Made by a program: the position numbers and the translations under genes. A stretch of DNA of 16,633 nt, from positions 1 to 16,633 of the forward strand of contig JANTGD010000031.1 in the NCBI GenBank assembly GCA_024763135.1, given 5' to 3'. The DNA is from Thiotrichales bacterium (GTDB lineage Bacteria > Pseudomonadota > Gammaproteobacteria > UWMA-0217). A model generated the notes under the pieces. That model was given only the letters and a program-made list of their open reading frames with translations. It was not told the origin of the DNA and did not search any database. Of the stretch, positions 1-6,939 are shown piece by piece. The first letter of the stretch is position 1, and every line of letters begins with the position of its first letter.

Positions 1-96
1 CATCACCAATAAGGTGACCACGAGTTTTTCTGATTCACCAGGCACACCAATTGCTTACGCGTCTTTTTCGCGCCCAACTGCGGAATCTAGGTTGAA
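1..96 (-). repeat. 96-bp dispersed repeat, left copy
   Basis: This stretch matches the reverse complement of 16534-16629 without gaps, 85 of 96 positions by my hand alignment (about 92% over the first 80). It also matches the reverse complement of 9448-9543 at 66 of 96, again without gaps. It begins CATCACCAATAAGGTGACC and ends TCTAGGTTGAA. Strand is defined relative to the middle and right copies, which I call plus. The window starts at its first base, so the repeat may extend further left. No intact reading frame runs through this copy. I do not recognise the family. Confidence 0.85.
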
Positions 97-336
97 ATGG
101 CCTATCACTCCCCTCGGACTACGCCTTGCATTGGTTGATTGGTGGCGCTTTGTATCCGTCAATAGATGAGAGTTGGCTGGGGTATTAGTACATCGTTCGT
201 ACCTCTGTTACTCAGTGCCGACCCGAAAGCGCTCGGTAAGCAGCTTGGTGAGTGATTTCCCGCCGTTACCCGTCAAGATGCTTTCCAAGTGGATGTTGCC
301 ACGCGCGAGTTCATGTTCTTTGTTCGCCCAAATAAA
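97..336. other. Gene-free stretch, possible remnant of a reading frame
   Basis: I see no convincing gene here. A minus-strand reading frame that ends at a stop at 208-210 runs leftward from the truncated MITE, but its upstream part is MITE sequence and it has no recognisable start or domain. It could be the decayed 3' end of an older gene. No promoter, tRNA or clear terminator is visible. Confidence 0.4.
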
Positions 337-383
337 GGAAGCCCTGATCAATTCGTAACACGGCATCTTGCGGCGCAAAATCG
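337..383 (+). repeat. Truncated MITE, left 47 bp only
   Basis: The sequence from GGAAGC at 337 to about 383 matches the first 47 bp of the 160-bp element family (compare 3016-3062), with only a few differences. After that the match stops abruptly and the rest of the element, including its right terminal inverted repeat, is missing. The four bases before it are TAAA. It is a deletion relic of the family seen intact elsewhere in the window. Confidence 0.8.
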
Positions 384-563
384 GCCAGGGATGGCCGCTT
401 GACCGAGTCGACGCGTCGTGTTCGCGGGGCGGATGAAGGGGGGGTAACAAGCCCGCCGGCTCTGCGTTAAAAAATGGTCATTTACAATTGTAAACGCACA
501 GTTTCCGACTTGAACTGTCGCATTTCAGGGGCAACCTGAGCAGTTACATTTTTACTTGCTAAG
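384..563. other. Gene-free stretch with a 14-bp palindrome
   Basis: No gene is visible. The notable item is a perfect 14-bp palindrome, TTTACAATTGTAAA, at 481-494. It has the shape of an operator for a dimeric regulator, but no gene start lies close by on either strand, so no target can be named. Confidence 0.4.
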
Positions 564-601
564 ACAGCCCAAACAAACCCAGAGAGTTTTGTTTGGGCTG
601 T
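564..601 (-). terminator. Strong hairpin at the end of the DUF1538/PII/CBS operon
   Basis: Arms at 564-577 (ACAGCCCAAACAAA) and 588-601 pair perfectly over 14 bp with a 10-base loop. The hairpin begins at the last base of the CBS gene's stop codon. No run of U follows it in the minus-strand transcript, so it is not a textbook intrinsic terminator. It may stabilise the 3' end of the mRNA or end transcription inefficiently. Confidence 0.55.
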
Positions 602-1020
602 TATGATTCGAACATTTGCTCGAATCCTTTGAGCACAATATCGTTATATGACACGACGCCCAGCAATTTTCCTTCTTGCATCACTGTGGCACGCTGAATT
701 CCAAATCGCTCAAAGAGCCGCGCGCAATAGCGAATATCCATCGTCGGCGGTACGCTCAACACCGGCTTGGACATAATTTCATACACATTCACTCGCTCCG
801 GAGAACGATCCCGCGCGAGAACCTTTTTCGCAATATCTGACAACAACACAATGCCGTATTCATCGAATTCATCGCGCTTTTCAATAATCAATGCATGGGT
901 TTCGGTGTGGCGCATTTTCTTCAATGCATCGAATACCGTTTCTTTTCCATCGATGACGTCGAAGTCCTGTTTCATGACTTGCGCAACTGTCACACGATTT
1001 AATTTGTCCAGGGATTCCAT
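601..1020 (-). CDS. CBS-domain-pair protein
   Basis: This encodes 139 residues made up almost wholly of two CBS domains, roughly residues 12-68 and 80-132. The second ends in the typical form GVVSYNDIV. CBS pairs (Bateman modules) bind adenosine nucleotides or S-adenosylmethionine and regulate linked transporters or enzymes. There is no membrane segment or catalytic domain, so this is a stand-alone sensor subunit. The ATG shares one base with the TAA stop of the PII-like gene (TAATG), behind a strong ribosome binding site, AGGAGGAG, so translation is probably coupled. It is the last gene of a four-gene operon and is followed at once by a 14-bp hairpin. The ligand and the partner are inferences; the two DUF1538 membrane proteins are the obvious candidates. 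Confidence 0.88.
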   Translation of the reverse strand: MESLDKLNRVTVAQVMKQDFDVIDGKETVFDALKKMRHTETHALIIEKRDEFDEYGIVLLSDIAKKVLARDRSPERVNVYEIMSKPVLSVPPTMDIRYCARLFERFGIQRATVMQEGKLLGVVSYNDIVLKGFEQMFES

Positions 1021-1370
1021 TACAGCTCCTCCTCCACAATTTCAGTAAGTTCTTTGACTTGATGGAGCACACCCACGGCGTCTTCCACATCCAGCTGAAA
1101 TGCAATCCCACAACCACGGGATTGGTCGAATTTACCCACCTGTCCAATGGTTTCGAGTATGCTGCGCGCTAAATGCTCTTCCACTAAAAAGAGCAATACA
1201 TCGGTTTGGGTTTCGAGCGTCAACCCTAAAAACGTCTTGGATTGCTCAATCCCCTCGCCGCGCGCATTGCTGATAATTGTGGCACCAGTTGCACCCGCTT
1301 CCCGCGCAGCGTCCATTACCTCATTCGTCAGTTTGTCATCCACCAGAGCGATAATTAACTTGAAATGCAT
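1020..1370 (-). CDS. PII-like signalling protein
   Basis: This encodes 116 residues with the PII ferredoxin-like layout: a beta strand (KLIIALVDD), a helix, the ATGATII strand, a loop region around residues 35-50, then DVLLFLV and the second helix. PII proteins form trimers that bind ATP or ADP and 2-oxoglutarate and control transporters or enzymes by contact. The loop region here has no tyrosine, so GlnD-type uridylylation as in GlnB or GlnK is not expected. It is not next to amtB or glnA, so the symbols glnB and glnK do not apply. AGGAGG lies inside the end of the preceding DUF1538 gene, about 8-10 bases before the ATG, and only three bases separate the two genes. The likely target is the DUF1538 pair, by inference from context. 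Confidence 0.82.
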   Translation of the reverse strand: MHFKLIIALVDDKLTNEVMDAAREAGATGATIISNARGEGIEQSKTFLGLTLETQTDVLLFLVEEHLARSILETIGQVGKFDQSRGCGIAFQLDVEDAVGVLHQVKELTEIVEEEL

Positions 1371-1373
1371 CGA

Positions 1374-2195
1374 TCAATCCTCCTGATCGCTTGGGTTGTC
1401 TTGTACACCGCTCTCCTGCCCCAGCCGCTGAGCCTTCAGGGCCCGGTATTCGGACAATTTGGCATAGGCCATGACCGTCATGATGGGGAACAGACTGGCA
1501 AAAGCGATCAAACCAAAACCATCGAATAACGGGCTGCGACCCGGCACCGTTTCGGCCAGTCCCAAACCCAGCGCGGCCACCAACGGAACCGTGACAGTCG
1601 AAGTCGTCACACCCCCCGAGTCGTAAGCAAGCGGAACAATCATCTTGGGCGCAAAATAGGTTTGAATGACCACAACAATGTAGCCCGCGATGATGAAATA
1701 ATGCAGCGGATACCCCGTCACAATACGAAAAGTCCCTAAACTAATTCCAATCGCCACCCCCAGGGCTACTGCCATCCGCAGACCCCATACTCCAATTGCC
1801 CCCCCGGACACTTGATTGGCTTTGATGGCAACAGCAATCAGCGAAGGTTCCGCAACGGTAGTACTAAAGCCAATGGCAAAGGCAAAGACGTACACCCAGT
1901 AATAGTGACTCCAATGGGGGTCGACGACCACTTGACCGATACTGCCGACAATAAAGTCCGGATGCGTCAACTGCTCAGCCATGAGCCTGCCCAGGGGAAA
2001 CAGCGCCTGCTCAAGCCCCTCAAGAAACAATGCCAGGCCAACGAGCACATAGGCAAAACCAATCAATACGCGACGCAATCTGGGAATGGGCCGCCGCAGT
2101 ACCAGAAACTGGAACCCAAAGATAATCACTGCGATCGGTACCACATCCCGCAAAGTAGCCAGCAGCGTTCCGAAAAAATGCTGAAGAAAGCTCAA
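1374..2195 (-). CDS. DUF1538-family membrane protein (second of pair)
   Basis: This encodes 273 residues, mostly hydrophobic, with about six or seven membrane segments and a charged C-terminal tail. It is clearly paralogous to the gene just upstream. Both contain a TTVAEP motif after a membrane segment, a YFIIAGY segment, AYDSGGVTTST followed by TVPLV or ITVPLV, and a DGFGLIAFASL segment. I recognise these as DUF1538 signatures; the family's biochemical role is not known to me. The start is TTG: its last two bases form part of the TGA stop of the upstream gene (TTGA), and no ATG lies nearby in frame. The start matches the paralogue's N-terminus well. Two homologous membrane proteins made from one message suggest a heterodimer, perhaps a transporter or channel. 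Confidence 0.78.
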   Translation of the reverse strand: MSFLQHFFGTLLATLRDVVPIAVIIFGFQFLVLRRPIPRLRRVLIGFAYVLVGLALFLEGLEQALFPLGRLMAEQLTHPDFIVGSIGQVVVDPHWSHYYWVYVFAFAIGFSTTVAEPSLIAVAIKANQVSGGAIGVWGLRMAVALGVAIGISLGTFRIVTGYPLHYFIIAGYIVVVIQTYFAPKMIVPLAYDSGGVTTSTVTVPLVAALGLGLAETVPGRSPLFDGFGLIAFASLFPIMTVMAYAKLSEYRALKAQRLGQESGVQDNPSDQED

Positions 2196-2929
2196 TGCAT
2201 CACCATCCCATAACCCATTACAAAAATCATCGGCGTAAGGGACGCAAATGCAATCAAGCCAAAACCGTCAACCATGGGATTGCGCCCCTTGATGCTGGAA
2301 GCCAGGCCCACCCCCAAAGCGGTCACCAATGGCACAGTAATCGTCGAGGTCGTCACACCCCCGGAGTCATAGGCGATGCCAATGATGGATTCCGGGGCAA
2401 ACATGGTCATCATGACCACTAATACATAGCCGGCAATAATGAAATACTGAATAGGCCAACCTTTGAGAATCCGAAATACGCCCAATACAATGGCAAATCC
2501 CACCGAAATGGCTACGGTCACGCGCAGACCATTGGCATAGTAACGTTTGGCAGATTCGGTATCTTCGATCATGCCCCCGCTCGCGGCGACTTCAGCGGCT
2601 TCGCCGGACACTGCAATGAGCGCAGGCTCGGCGACAGTCGTCCCGAAACCCAAGGCAAAGGCAAACAGCAGCAGCCACAGCACACTGCCTTTTTGAGCAA
2701 ACGCTTTAGCCATCGATTCCCCAATCGGAAACAAGCCGAGCTCCAGCCCAAACACGAAAAAAGTAAGCCCGACGACCACGAGCAGGGTGCCGAATACCAG
2801 CTCCAGCAAATTGGGCACGGGTTGCTGCAATACCACGGTCTGAAAAAACCCGATCACCAGGATGATCGGCGCCAAGTCCCGCAAACTATCCAACATTGCG
2901 CGGCCCAGAGATTGCATCATGCGCAGCAT
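2192..2929 (-). CDS. DUF1538-family membrane protein (first of pair)
   Basis: This encodes 245 residues and is the first gene of the operon. About seven hydrophobic segments are visible, near residues 18-36, 43-66, 83-104, 134-153, 158-178, 190-210 and 222-244. Key motifs are TTVAEPALIAV, AYDSGGVTTST and DGFGLIAFASL, shared with the downstream paralogue. The conserved SGGVTTST stretch, rich in small and hydroxyl residues, is the sort of re-entrant motif seen in transport proteins, but that reading is speculative. The ATG at 2929-2927 has only a weak ribosome binding site (GGA). It ends four bases inside the next gene. No substrate can be named; the following PII-like and CBS genes suggest that nucleotide status controls the complex. 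Confidence 0.78.
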   Translation of the reverse strand: MLRMMQSLGRAMLDSLRDLAPIILVIGFFQTVVLQQPVPNLLELVFGTLLVVVGLTFFVFGLELGLFPIGESMAKAFAQKGSVLWLLLFAFALGFGTTVAEPALIAVSGEAAEVAASGGMIEDTESAKRYYANGLRVTVAISVGFAIVLGVFRILKGWPIQYFIIAGYVLVVMMTMFAPESIIGIAYDSGGVTTSTITVPLVTALGVGLASSIKGRNPMVDGFGLIAFASLTPMIFVMGYGMVMH

Positions 2930-3011
2930 AAGCGTTCCAGAATCCTATGAACGAGAAACTAGCGAGCTAAATGACAGTGTTATTACTCAAGTTTCGGGGT
3001 TTAACAGCCTG
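2930..3011 (-). promoter_or_regulatory. Probable promoter region of the DUF1538/PII/CBS operon
   Basis: This is the only short leader in front of the operon, lying between the first gene and a complete MITE. I see weak candidates for promoter hexamers on the minus strand (TTGAGT, then TAGCTC after 15 bases) but nothing convincing. The MITE begins about 85 bases upstream of the start codon and may have displaced or supplied upstream control sequence. Confidence 0.3.
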
Positions 3012-3015
3012 TTAA

Positions 3016-3175
3016 GGAAGCTCTGAGCAATTCGTAACACGGCATCTTGCGGCGCAAAATCGCCCTCTTCTAAGTGGCGGATCTTCGCAATAGACAGCTA
3101 TTACCTGCGATCCGCGCCTTGAACTGGACGATTTTTCACCACAATCTGCTCGCGCCAGAATGAATCAGAGCTTCC
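3016..3175 (+). mobile_element. 160-bp MITE, copy 1
   Basis: The element runs from GGAAGCTCTGA at the left to its inverted copy ending GCTTCC at the right, flanked on both sides by TTAA (3012-3015 and 3176-3179). It is 160 bp, the same length as the other three complete copies. It has no reading frame of its own, so a transposase would have to act in trans. Inside, further short inverted pairs (such as GCAAAATCG with CGATTTT) make the whole element an imperfect fold-back. GG-starting ends and a 4-bp TA-rich duplication fit the IS5 family, by inference only. Confidence 0.9.
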
Positions 3176-3179
3176 TTAA

Positions 3180-3617
3180 ATACCAGTACGCACTGAATCA
3201 GAGCGTTCCTTCTCCCCCGGGAGAAGGGCAGGATAAGCAAATGCATTCACGCTTAAAATCCCCTCACCCCAACCCTCTCCCAGGGTGAGGCTGTCGCAAA
3301 AGCGCTCGCTTTTCGACAGCCTCGTGCAGCACAGGGCCGTGCTGCCAGAAGCAACGTCCTGGACGGACTTTTACGAACCCCTCAGAGTGAGAGGGTGCTA
3401 CAAACTCCAAAACTTGAGTGATCACTATGGATCGTCTTATTAACCCGGCAACAAAATAAAACAGGTTCAGCCTCAGTGCGCATTGATACAACGCAGGCCT
3501 GATACTCTGAACACGCTTTATTGTATTACCGGGTGAGTTTGATCAATGCCAAGCCCGGAGTACCGAGCATGCAGATTCCTTTTGCGCGAAATCTTACCGA
3601 CTTATGAGACGCCTGTC
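3180..3617. other. Gene-free mosaic of palindromes and hairpins between two MITEs
   Basis: A fragment at 3194-3208 repeats the right end of the MITE. At 3207-3226 there is a perfect palindrome with 9-bp arms (CCTTCTCCC and GGGAGAAGG). From about 3260 comes a stretch beginning CCCTCACCCCAACCCTCTCC, a type of intergenic repeat common in proteobacteria. It is interrupted by two hairpins: GAGGCTGTCG...CGACAGCCTC (about 3286-3323) and GCAGCAC...GTGCTGC (about 3327-3346). A 25-bp stretch at 3402-3426 is a rough inverted match to 2976-3003. No gene is supported; reading frames here cross the hairpins. Confidence 0.6.
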
Positions 3618-3621
3618 TTTA

Positions 3622-3781
3622 GGAAGCTCTGATCAATTCGCAACACGGCATCTTGCGGCGCAAAATAGCCCTCTTCTAAGTGGCGGATCTTCGCATTAGC
3701 CAGCTATTCACTGCGATCCGCGCCTTGAACTGGACGATTTTGCACCACAATCTGCTCGCGCCAGAATTGATCAGAGCTTCC
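3622..3781 (+). mobile_element. 160-bp MITE, copy 2, at the cusA stop codon
   Basis: This is a second complete element in the same orientation as copy 1, differing from it at only about ten positions. It is flanked by TTTA on both sides (3618-3621 and 3782-3785). TTTA is not a palindrome, so these flanks are a true direct duplication of the target and fix the element's ends. The right-hand TTTA contains the cusA stop codon on the minus strand, so the insertion lies directly after the gene and the stop was retained by the duplication. Confidence 0.92.
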
Positions 3782-3782
3782 T

Positions 3783-6700
3783 TTACTGGGTGTGCATACG
3801 CTTAGCTGACTGCTTGAGCATGTACCGCTCAACCAGGAGATAGAGTGCCGGAATGACAAAAAGAGACAGCAAGGGGGCGGTCACCATGCCGCCTATCATG
3901 GGGGCCGCAATCCGTTGCATCACATCGGAACCGGACCCACTGCCTAACATCACAGGTATCAGGCCTGCAACGATCACTGCGACGGTCATCGCCTTGGGCC
4001 GTACACGCATAACCGCTCCCTCCATGATCGCGGCGTGTAAATCCGACTGGCTACGCTGCCCCGGCGCTTGCAGGCGCGCCTGCCAGGCGGCATTGAGGTA
4101 AACCAGCATAACGACCCCAAATTCGGCAGCGACACCCGCTAATGCAATAAACCCTACCACCGTGGCCACCGACAAGTTGAAATTCAACAGCCACAACAAC
4201 CAAAAACCACCGATCACAGCGAAAGGCAGGGAAACCATCACCATCAACGCCTCGCGCAACCGTGTAAAGGTCAAATACAGCAACATGAAAATCAGCAACA
4301 GGACAAGCGGAATCACCCAGGCAAAGCGAGCCTTGGCACGCAGAAGATACTCATACTGTCCCGACCAGGTAATGGAATAGCCCGGAGGCAGCTTCACACC
4401 CATCTGCACAGCGCGGCGCGCCTCGGTCACATACTGCCCCAGATCGACATCCGCAATATCCACAAAGGTCCAGCCGTTCAAACGCGCATTTTCACTTTTG
4501 ATCATGGGCGGACCATCGACCAACTGAATCTGCGCAATCTGCGACAAAGGAATCTGCGCAGCCGTAGGCGTCACCACGGGCAGATCCCGCAGTGCAGCCA
4601 GCGTATCCCGCCGATCGCGCGGATAGCGGAGATTGACGGGATAGCGCTCCAAGCCCTCGACGGTTTCGGTCACCTTTGCGCCACCAATGGCGCTGCTGAC
4701 AATGAGATTAACGTCGTCCATATTTAAGCCATACCGGGCGGCCTTTTTCCGATCCGGGATAATTTCGACGTAGCGCCCACCCGCAACTCGTTCCGAATAG
4801 GCCGACACCGTCCCATCCACCGTCGCCAGCACAGCCTCGATATCCCGGCCAATACGTTCGATTTCCTGCAAGTCTTCGCCGGCGACCTTAATGCCCACCG
4901 GGGTTTTAATCCCGGTCGCGAGCATATCGATGCGGGTTTTGATCGGCTGTACCCAGGCATTGGTCAGACCGGGAAACTTTACGGTACGATCCAGCTCCCG
5001 GATCAGCTTGTCCAGCGTCATGCCAGGGCGCCATTCCGACTTGTCTTTGAGCTGGATCGTGGTTTCAATCATCGTCAGCGGTGCGGGATCGGTCGCCGTT
5101 TCAGCCCGACCAATCTTGCCAAACACCGTTTTGACTTCCGGCAAGGTGCGAATCAGCCGGTCGGTTTGTTGCAGCAACTCCTGCGCCTTACCAATCGACA
5201 GTCCCGGCAACGTCGTTGGCATATACAGCAGATCCCCCTCTTCCAACTCCGGCATGAACTCACTCCCCAAGCGCTGAAGCGGAAACCACACCGTTGCCAT
5301 ACACAACACTGACACAAAAACCGTCAGCCACGGGTAACGCAAGACGATGCCCAGCGCGGGGCGGTAGAGTGCAATCAGCAGGCGATTGAGTGGATTGCGC
5401 GTTTCGGCGGGAATGCGCCCGCGGATTAAATACCCCATCAGCACCGGTACCAAAGTCACCGACAGACCCGCAGCCGCCGCCATGGCATAGGTTTTGGTGT
5501 AGGCCAACGGACTGAACAACCGCCCTTCCTGAGCCTCCAGGGTAAAAATCGGCACAAAACTGAGCGTAATGATCAACAGTGAGAAAAACAGGGCGGGTCC
5601 CACCTCGCTGGCGGCCTTCGACAACACCTGCCAACGCACTTCCCCTAAGGGCGGCGCACCCTGCTCCGCCTCCCAGCGCTCAAGATGTTTGTGCGCATTC
5701 TCGATCATAACAATGGCGGCATCGACCATCGCGCCAATGGCGATCGCAATGCCCCCCAGCGACATGATATTGGCATTGATACCTTGGTGATACATCACGA
5801 TATAGGCCGCCAAAACTCCCAATGGCAAACTGATAATCGCGACCAAAGCTGAGCGAAAGTGAAATAAAAACACGACACACACCAGCGCGACAATCAGGAA
5901 CTCTTCGACCAGTTTTTCTTCCAAATTATTGACTGCGCGGTGAATCAAGGCGGAACGATCATAGGTCTCGACAATCTCCACGCCCTGCGGCAGACCTTGC
6001 TCCAGTGATGCCAGGCGCGCCTTCACCGCATCGATGACTGCCAACGCATTTTCTCCAAACCGCATGACCACAATACCGCCAGTCACTTCACCCTGGCCAT
6101 CAAGCTCGGCGATGCCCCGACGCATTTCCGGACCGATCTGCACGCGGGCCAAATCCTGTAGCAAAATCGGTGTGCCCTGTGCATCCATCGCAACCGGAAT
6201 TGATTCAATGTCTGCAATCGAGCTGAGATACCCGCGACTGCGTATCATGTACTCGGCTTCGGCAATTTCCAGTACCGACCCCCCTGCCTCCTGGTTAGCA
6301 TTTTGGATTGCGCTACGCAATTGGCCGAGCCCGATGCCATAGGATCGCAACCGATCCGGATCCACGATGACCTGATATTGTTTGACCATGCCGCCCACAC
6401 TGGCGACCTCAGCGACTCCGGGCACTGTCTGCAATTCCAGCTTGAGAAACCAGTCCTGCAGCGATCTGAGTTGCGCCAGATCCAGATTGCCGCTGCGATC
6501 CACGAGGGCATATTCATAGACCCAACCCACTCCCGTCGCATCCGGACCTAAGGTGGGCTGCAACTCAGGCGGCAACTGCGCCGCGGCCTGATTGAGATAT
6601 TCCAAAACCCGCGCGCGGGCCCAGTAAATATCGGTACCGTCTTCGAAAATCACGTACACGTACGAATCCCCAAAGAATGAATAACCGCGTACCGCCAGCG

Positions 6701-6935
6701 CACCGGGCACCTGTAGCAGCGTTGTGGAAATGGGGTAGGTCACCTGATCTTCCACCACGGTGGGCGATTGACCCGGGTAGCTTGTCTTGACGATCACTTG
6801 CACATCCGAGAGATCGGGGATCGCATCGAGCGGCGTTTGGCGCAGCGCGAAAATACCCCACGCGGTGAGCAACACGCTGAGCATAATTATCAGCAACCGG
6901 TTGCGCATAGACGCCTGAATGATGGCAGCCAACAT
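3783..6935 (-). CDS. cusA: CusA-type Cu(I)/Ag(I) efflux RND pump
   Basis: This encodes 1050 residues, the usual length for heavy-metal RND pumps, which take metal from the periplasm or cytoplasm and drive it out by proton exchange. It follows E. coli CusA closely. The membrane motif GAMVDAAIVMIENAHK is that of the Cu/Ag (HME4) class, and GFIALAGVAAEFGVVML carries the conserved membrane glutamate. The three methionines of the CusA metal site are all present, in LLYMPTT, APLTMIETT and RIDMLATGI. The start is the ATG at 6935-6933, seven bases from cusB's end, with GGAG upstream; the frame stays open 30 codons further, but that extension lies inside cusB and lacks membrane character. The stop codon lies inside the target duplication of a MITE. 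Confidence 0.96.
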   Translation of the reverse strand: MLAAIIQASMRNRLLIIMLSVLLTAWGIFALRQTPLDAIPDLSDVQVIVKTSYPGQSPTVVEDQVTYPISTTLLQVPGALAVRGYSFFGDSYVYVIFEDGTDIYWARARVLEYLNQAAAQLPPELQPTLGPDATGVGWVYEYALVDRSGNLDLAQLRSLQDWFLKLELQTVPGVAEVASVGGMVKQYQVIVDPDRLRSYGIGLGQLRSAIQNANQEAGGSVLEIAEAEYMIRSRGYLSSIADIESIPVAMDAQGTPILLQDLARVQIGPEMRRGIAELDGQGEVTGGIVVMRFGENALAVIDAVKARLASLEQGLPQGVEIVETYDRSALIHRAVNNLEEKLVEEFLIVALVCVVFLFHFRSALVAIISLPLGVLAAYIVMYHQGINANIMSLGGIAIAIGAMVDAAIVMIENAHKHLERWEAEQGAPPLGEVRWQVLSKAASEVGPALFFSLLIITLSFVPIFTLEAQEGRLFSPLAYTKTYAMAAAAGLSVTLVPVLMGYLIRGRIPAETRNPLNRLLIALYRPALGIVLRYPWLTVFVSVLCMATVWFPLQRLGSEFMPELEEGDLLYMPTTLPGLSIGKAQELLQQTDRLIRTLPEVKTVFGKIGRAETATDPAPLTMIETTIQLKDKSEWRPGMTLDKLIRELDRTVKFPGLTNAWVQPIKTRIDMLATGIKTPVGIKVAGEDLQEIERIGRDIEAVLATVDGTVSAYSERVAGGRYVEIIPDRKKAARYGLNMDDVNLIVSSAIGGAKVTETVEGLERYPVNLRYPRDRRDTLAALRDLPVVTPTAAQIPLSQIAQIQLVDGPPMIKSENARLNGWTFVDIADVDLGQYVTEARRAVQMGVKLPPGYSITWSGQYEYLLRAKARFAWVIPLVLLLIFMLLYLTFTRLREALMVMVSLPFAVIGGFWLLWLLNFNLSVATVVGFIALAGVAAEFGVVMLVYLNAAWQARLQAPGQRSQSDLHAAIMEGAVMRVRPKAMTVAVIVAGLIPVMLGSGSGSDVMQRIAAPMIGGMVTAPLLSLFVIPALYLLVERYMLKQSAKRMHTQ

Positions 6936-6939
6936 ATGC

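Noticed and set aside
3264..3491. A 75-residue minus-strand reading frame
   Set aside because: It reads across the hairpin mosaic and has no ribosome binding site or recognisable domain.
3016..3781. A composite element formed by MITE copies 1 and 2
   Set aside because: Each copy has its own target duplication (TTAA for one, TTTA for the other), so they inserted independently and do not mobilise the segment between them.
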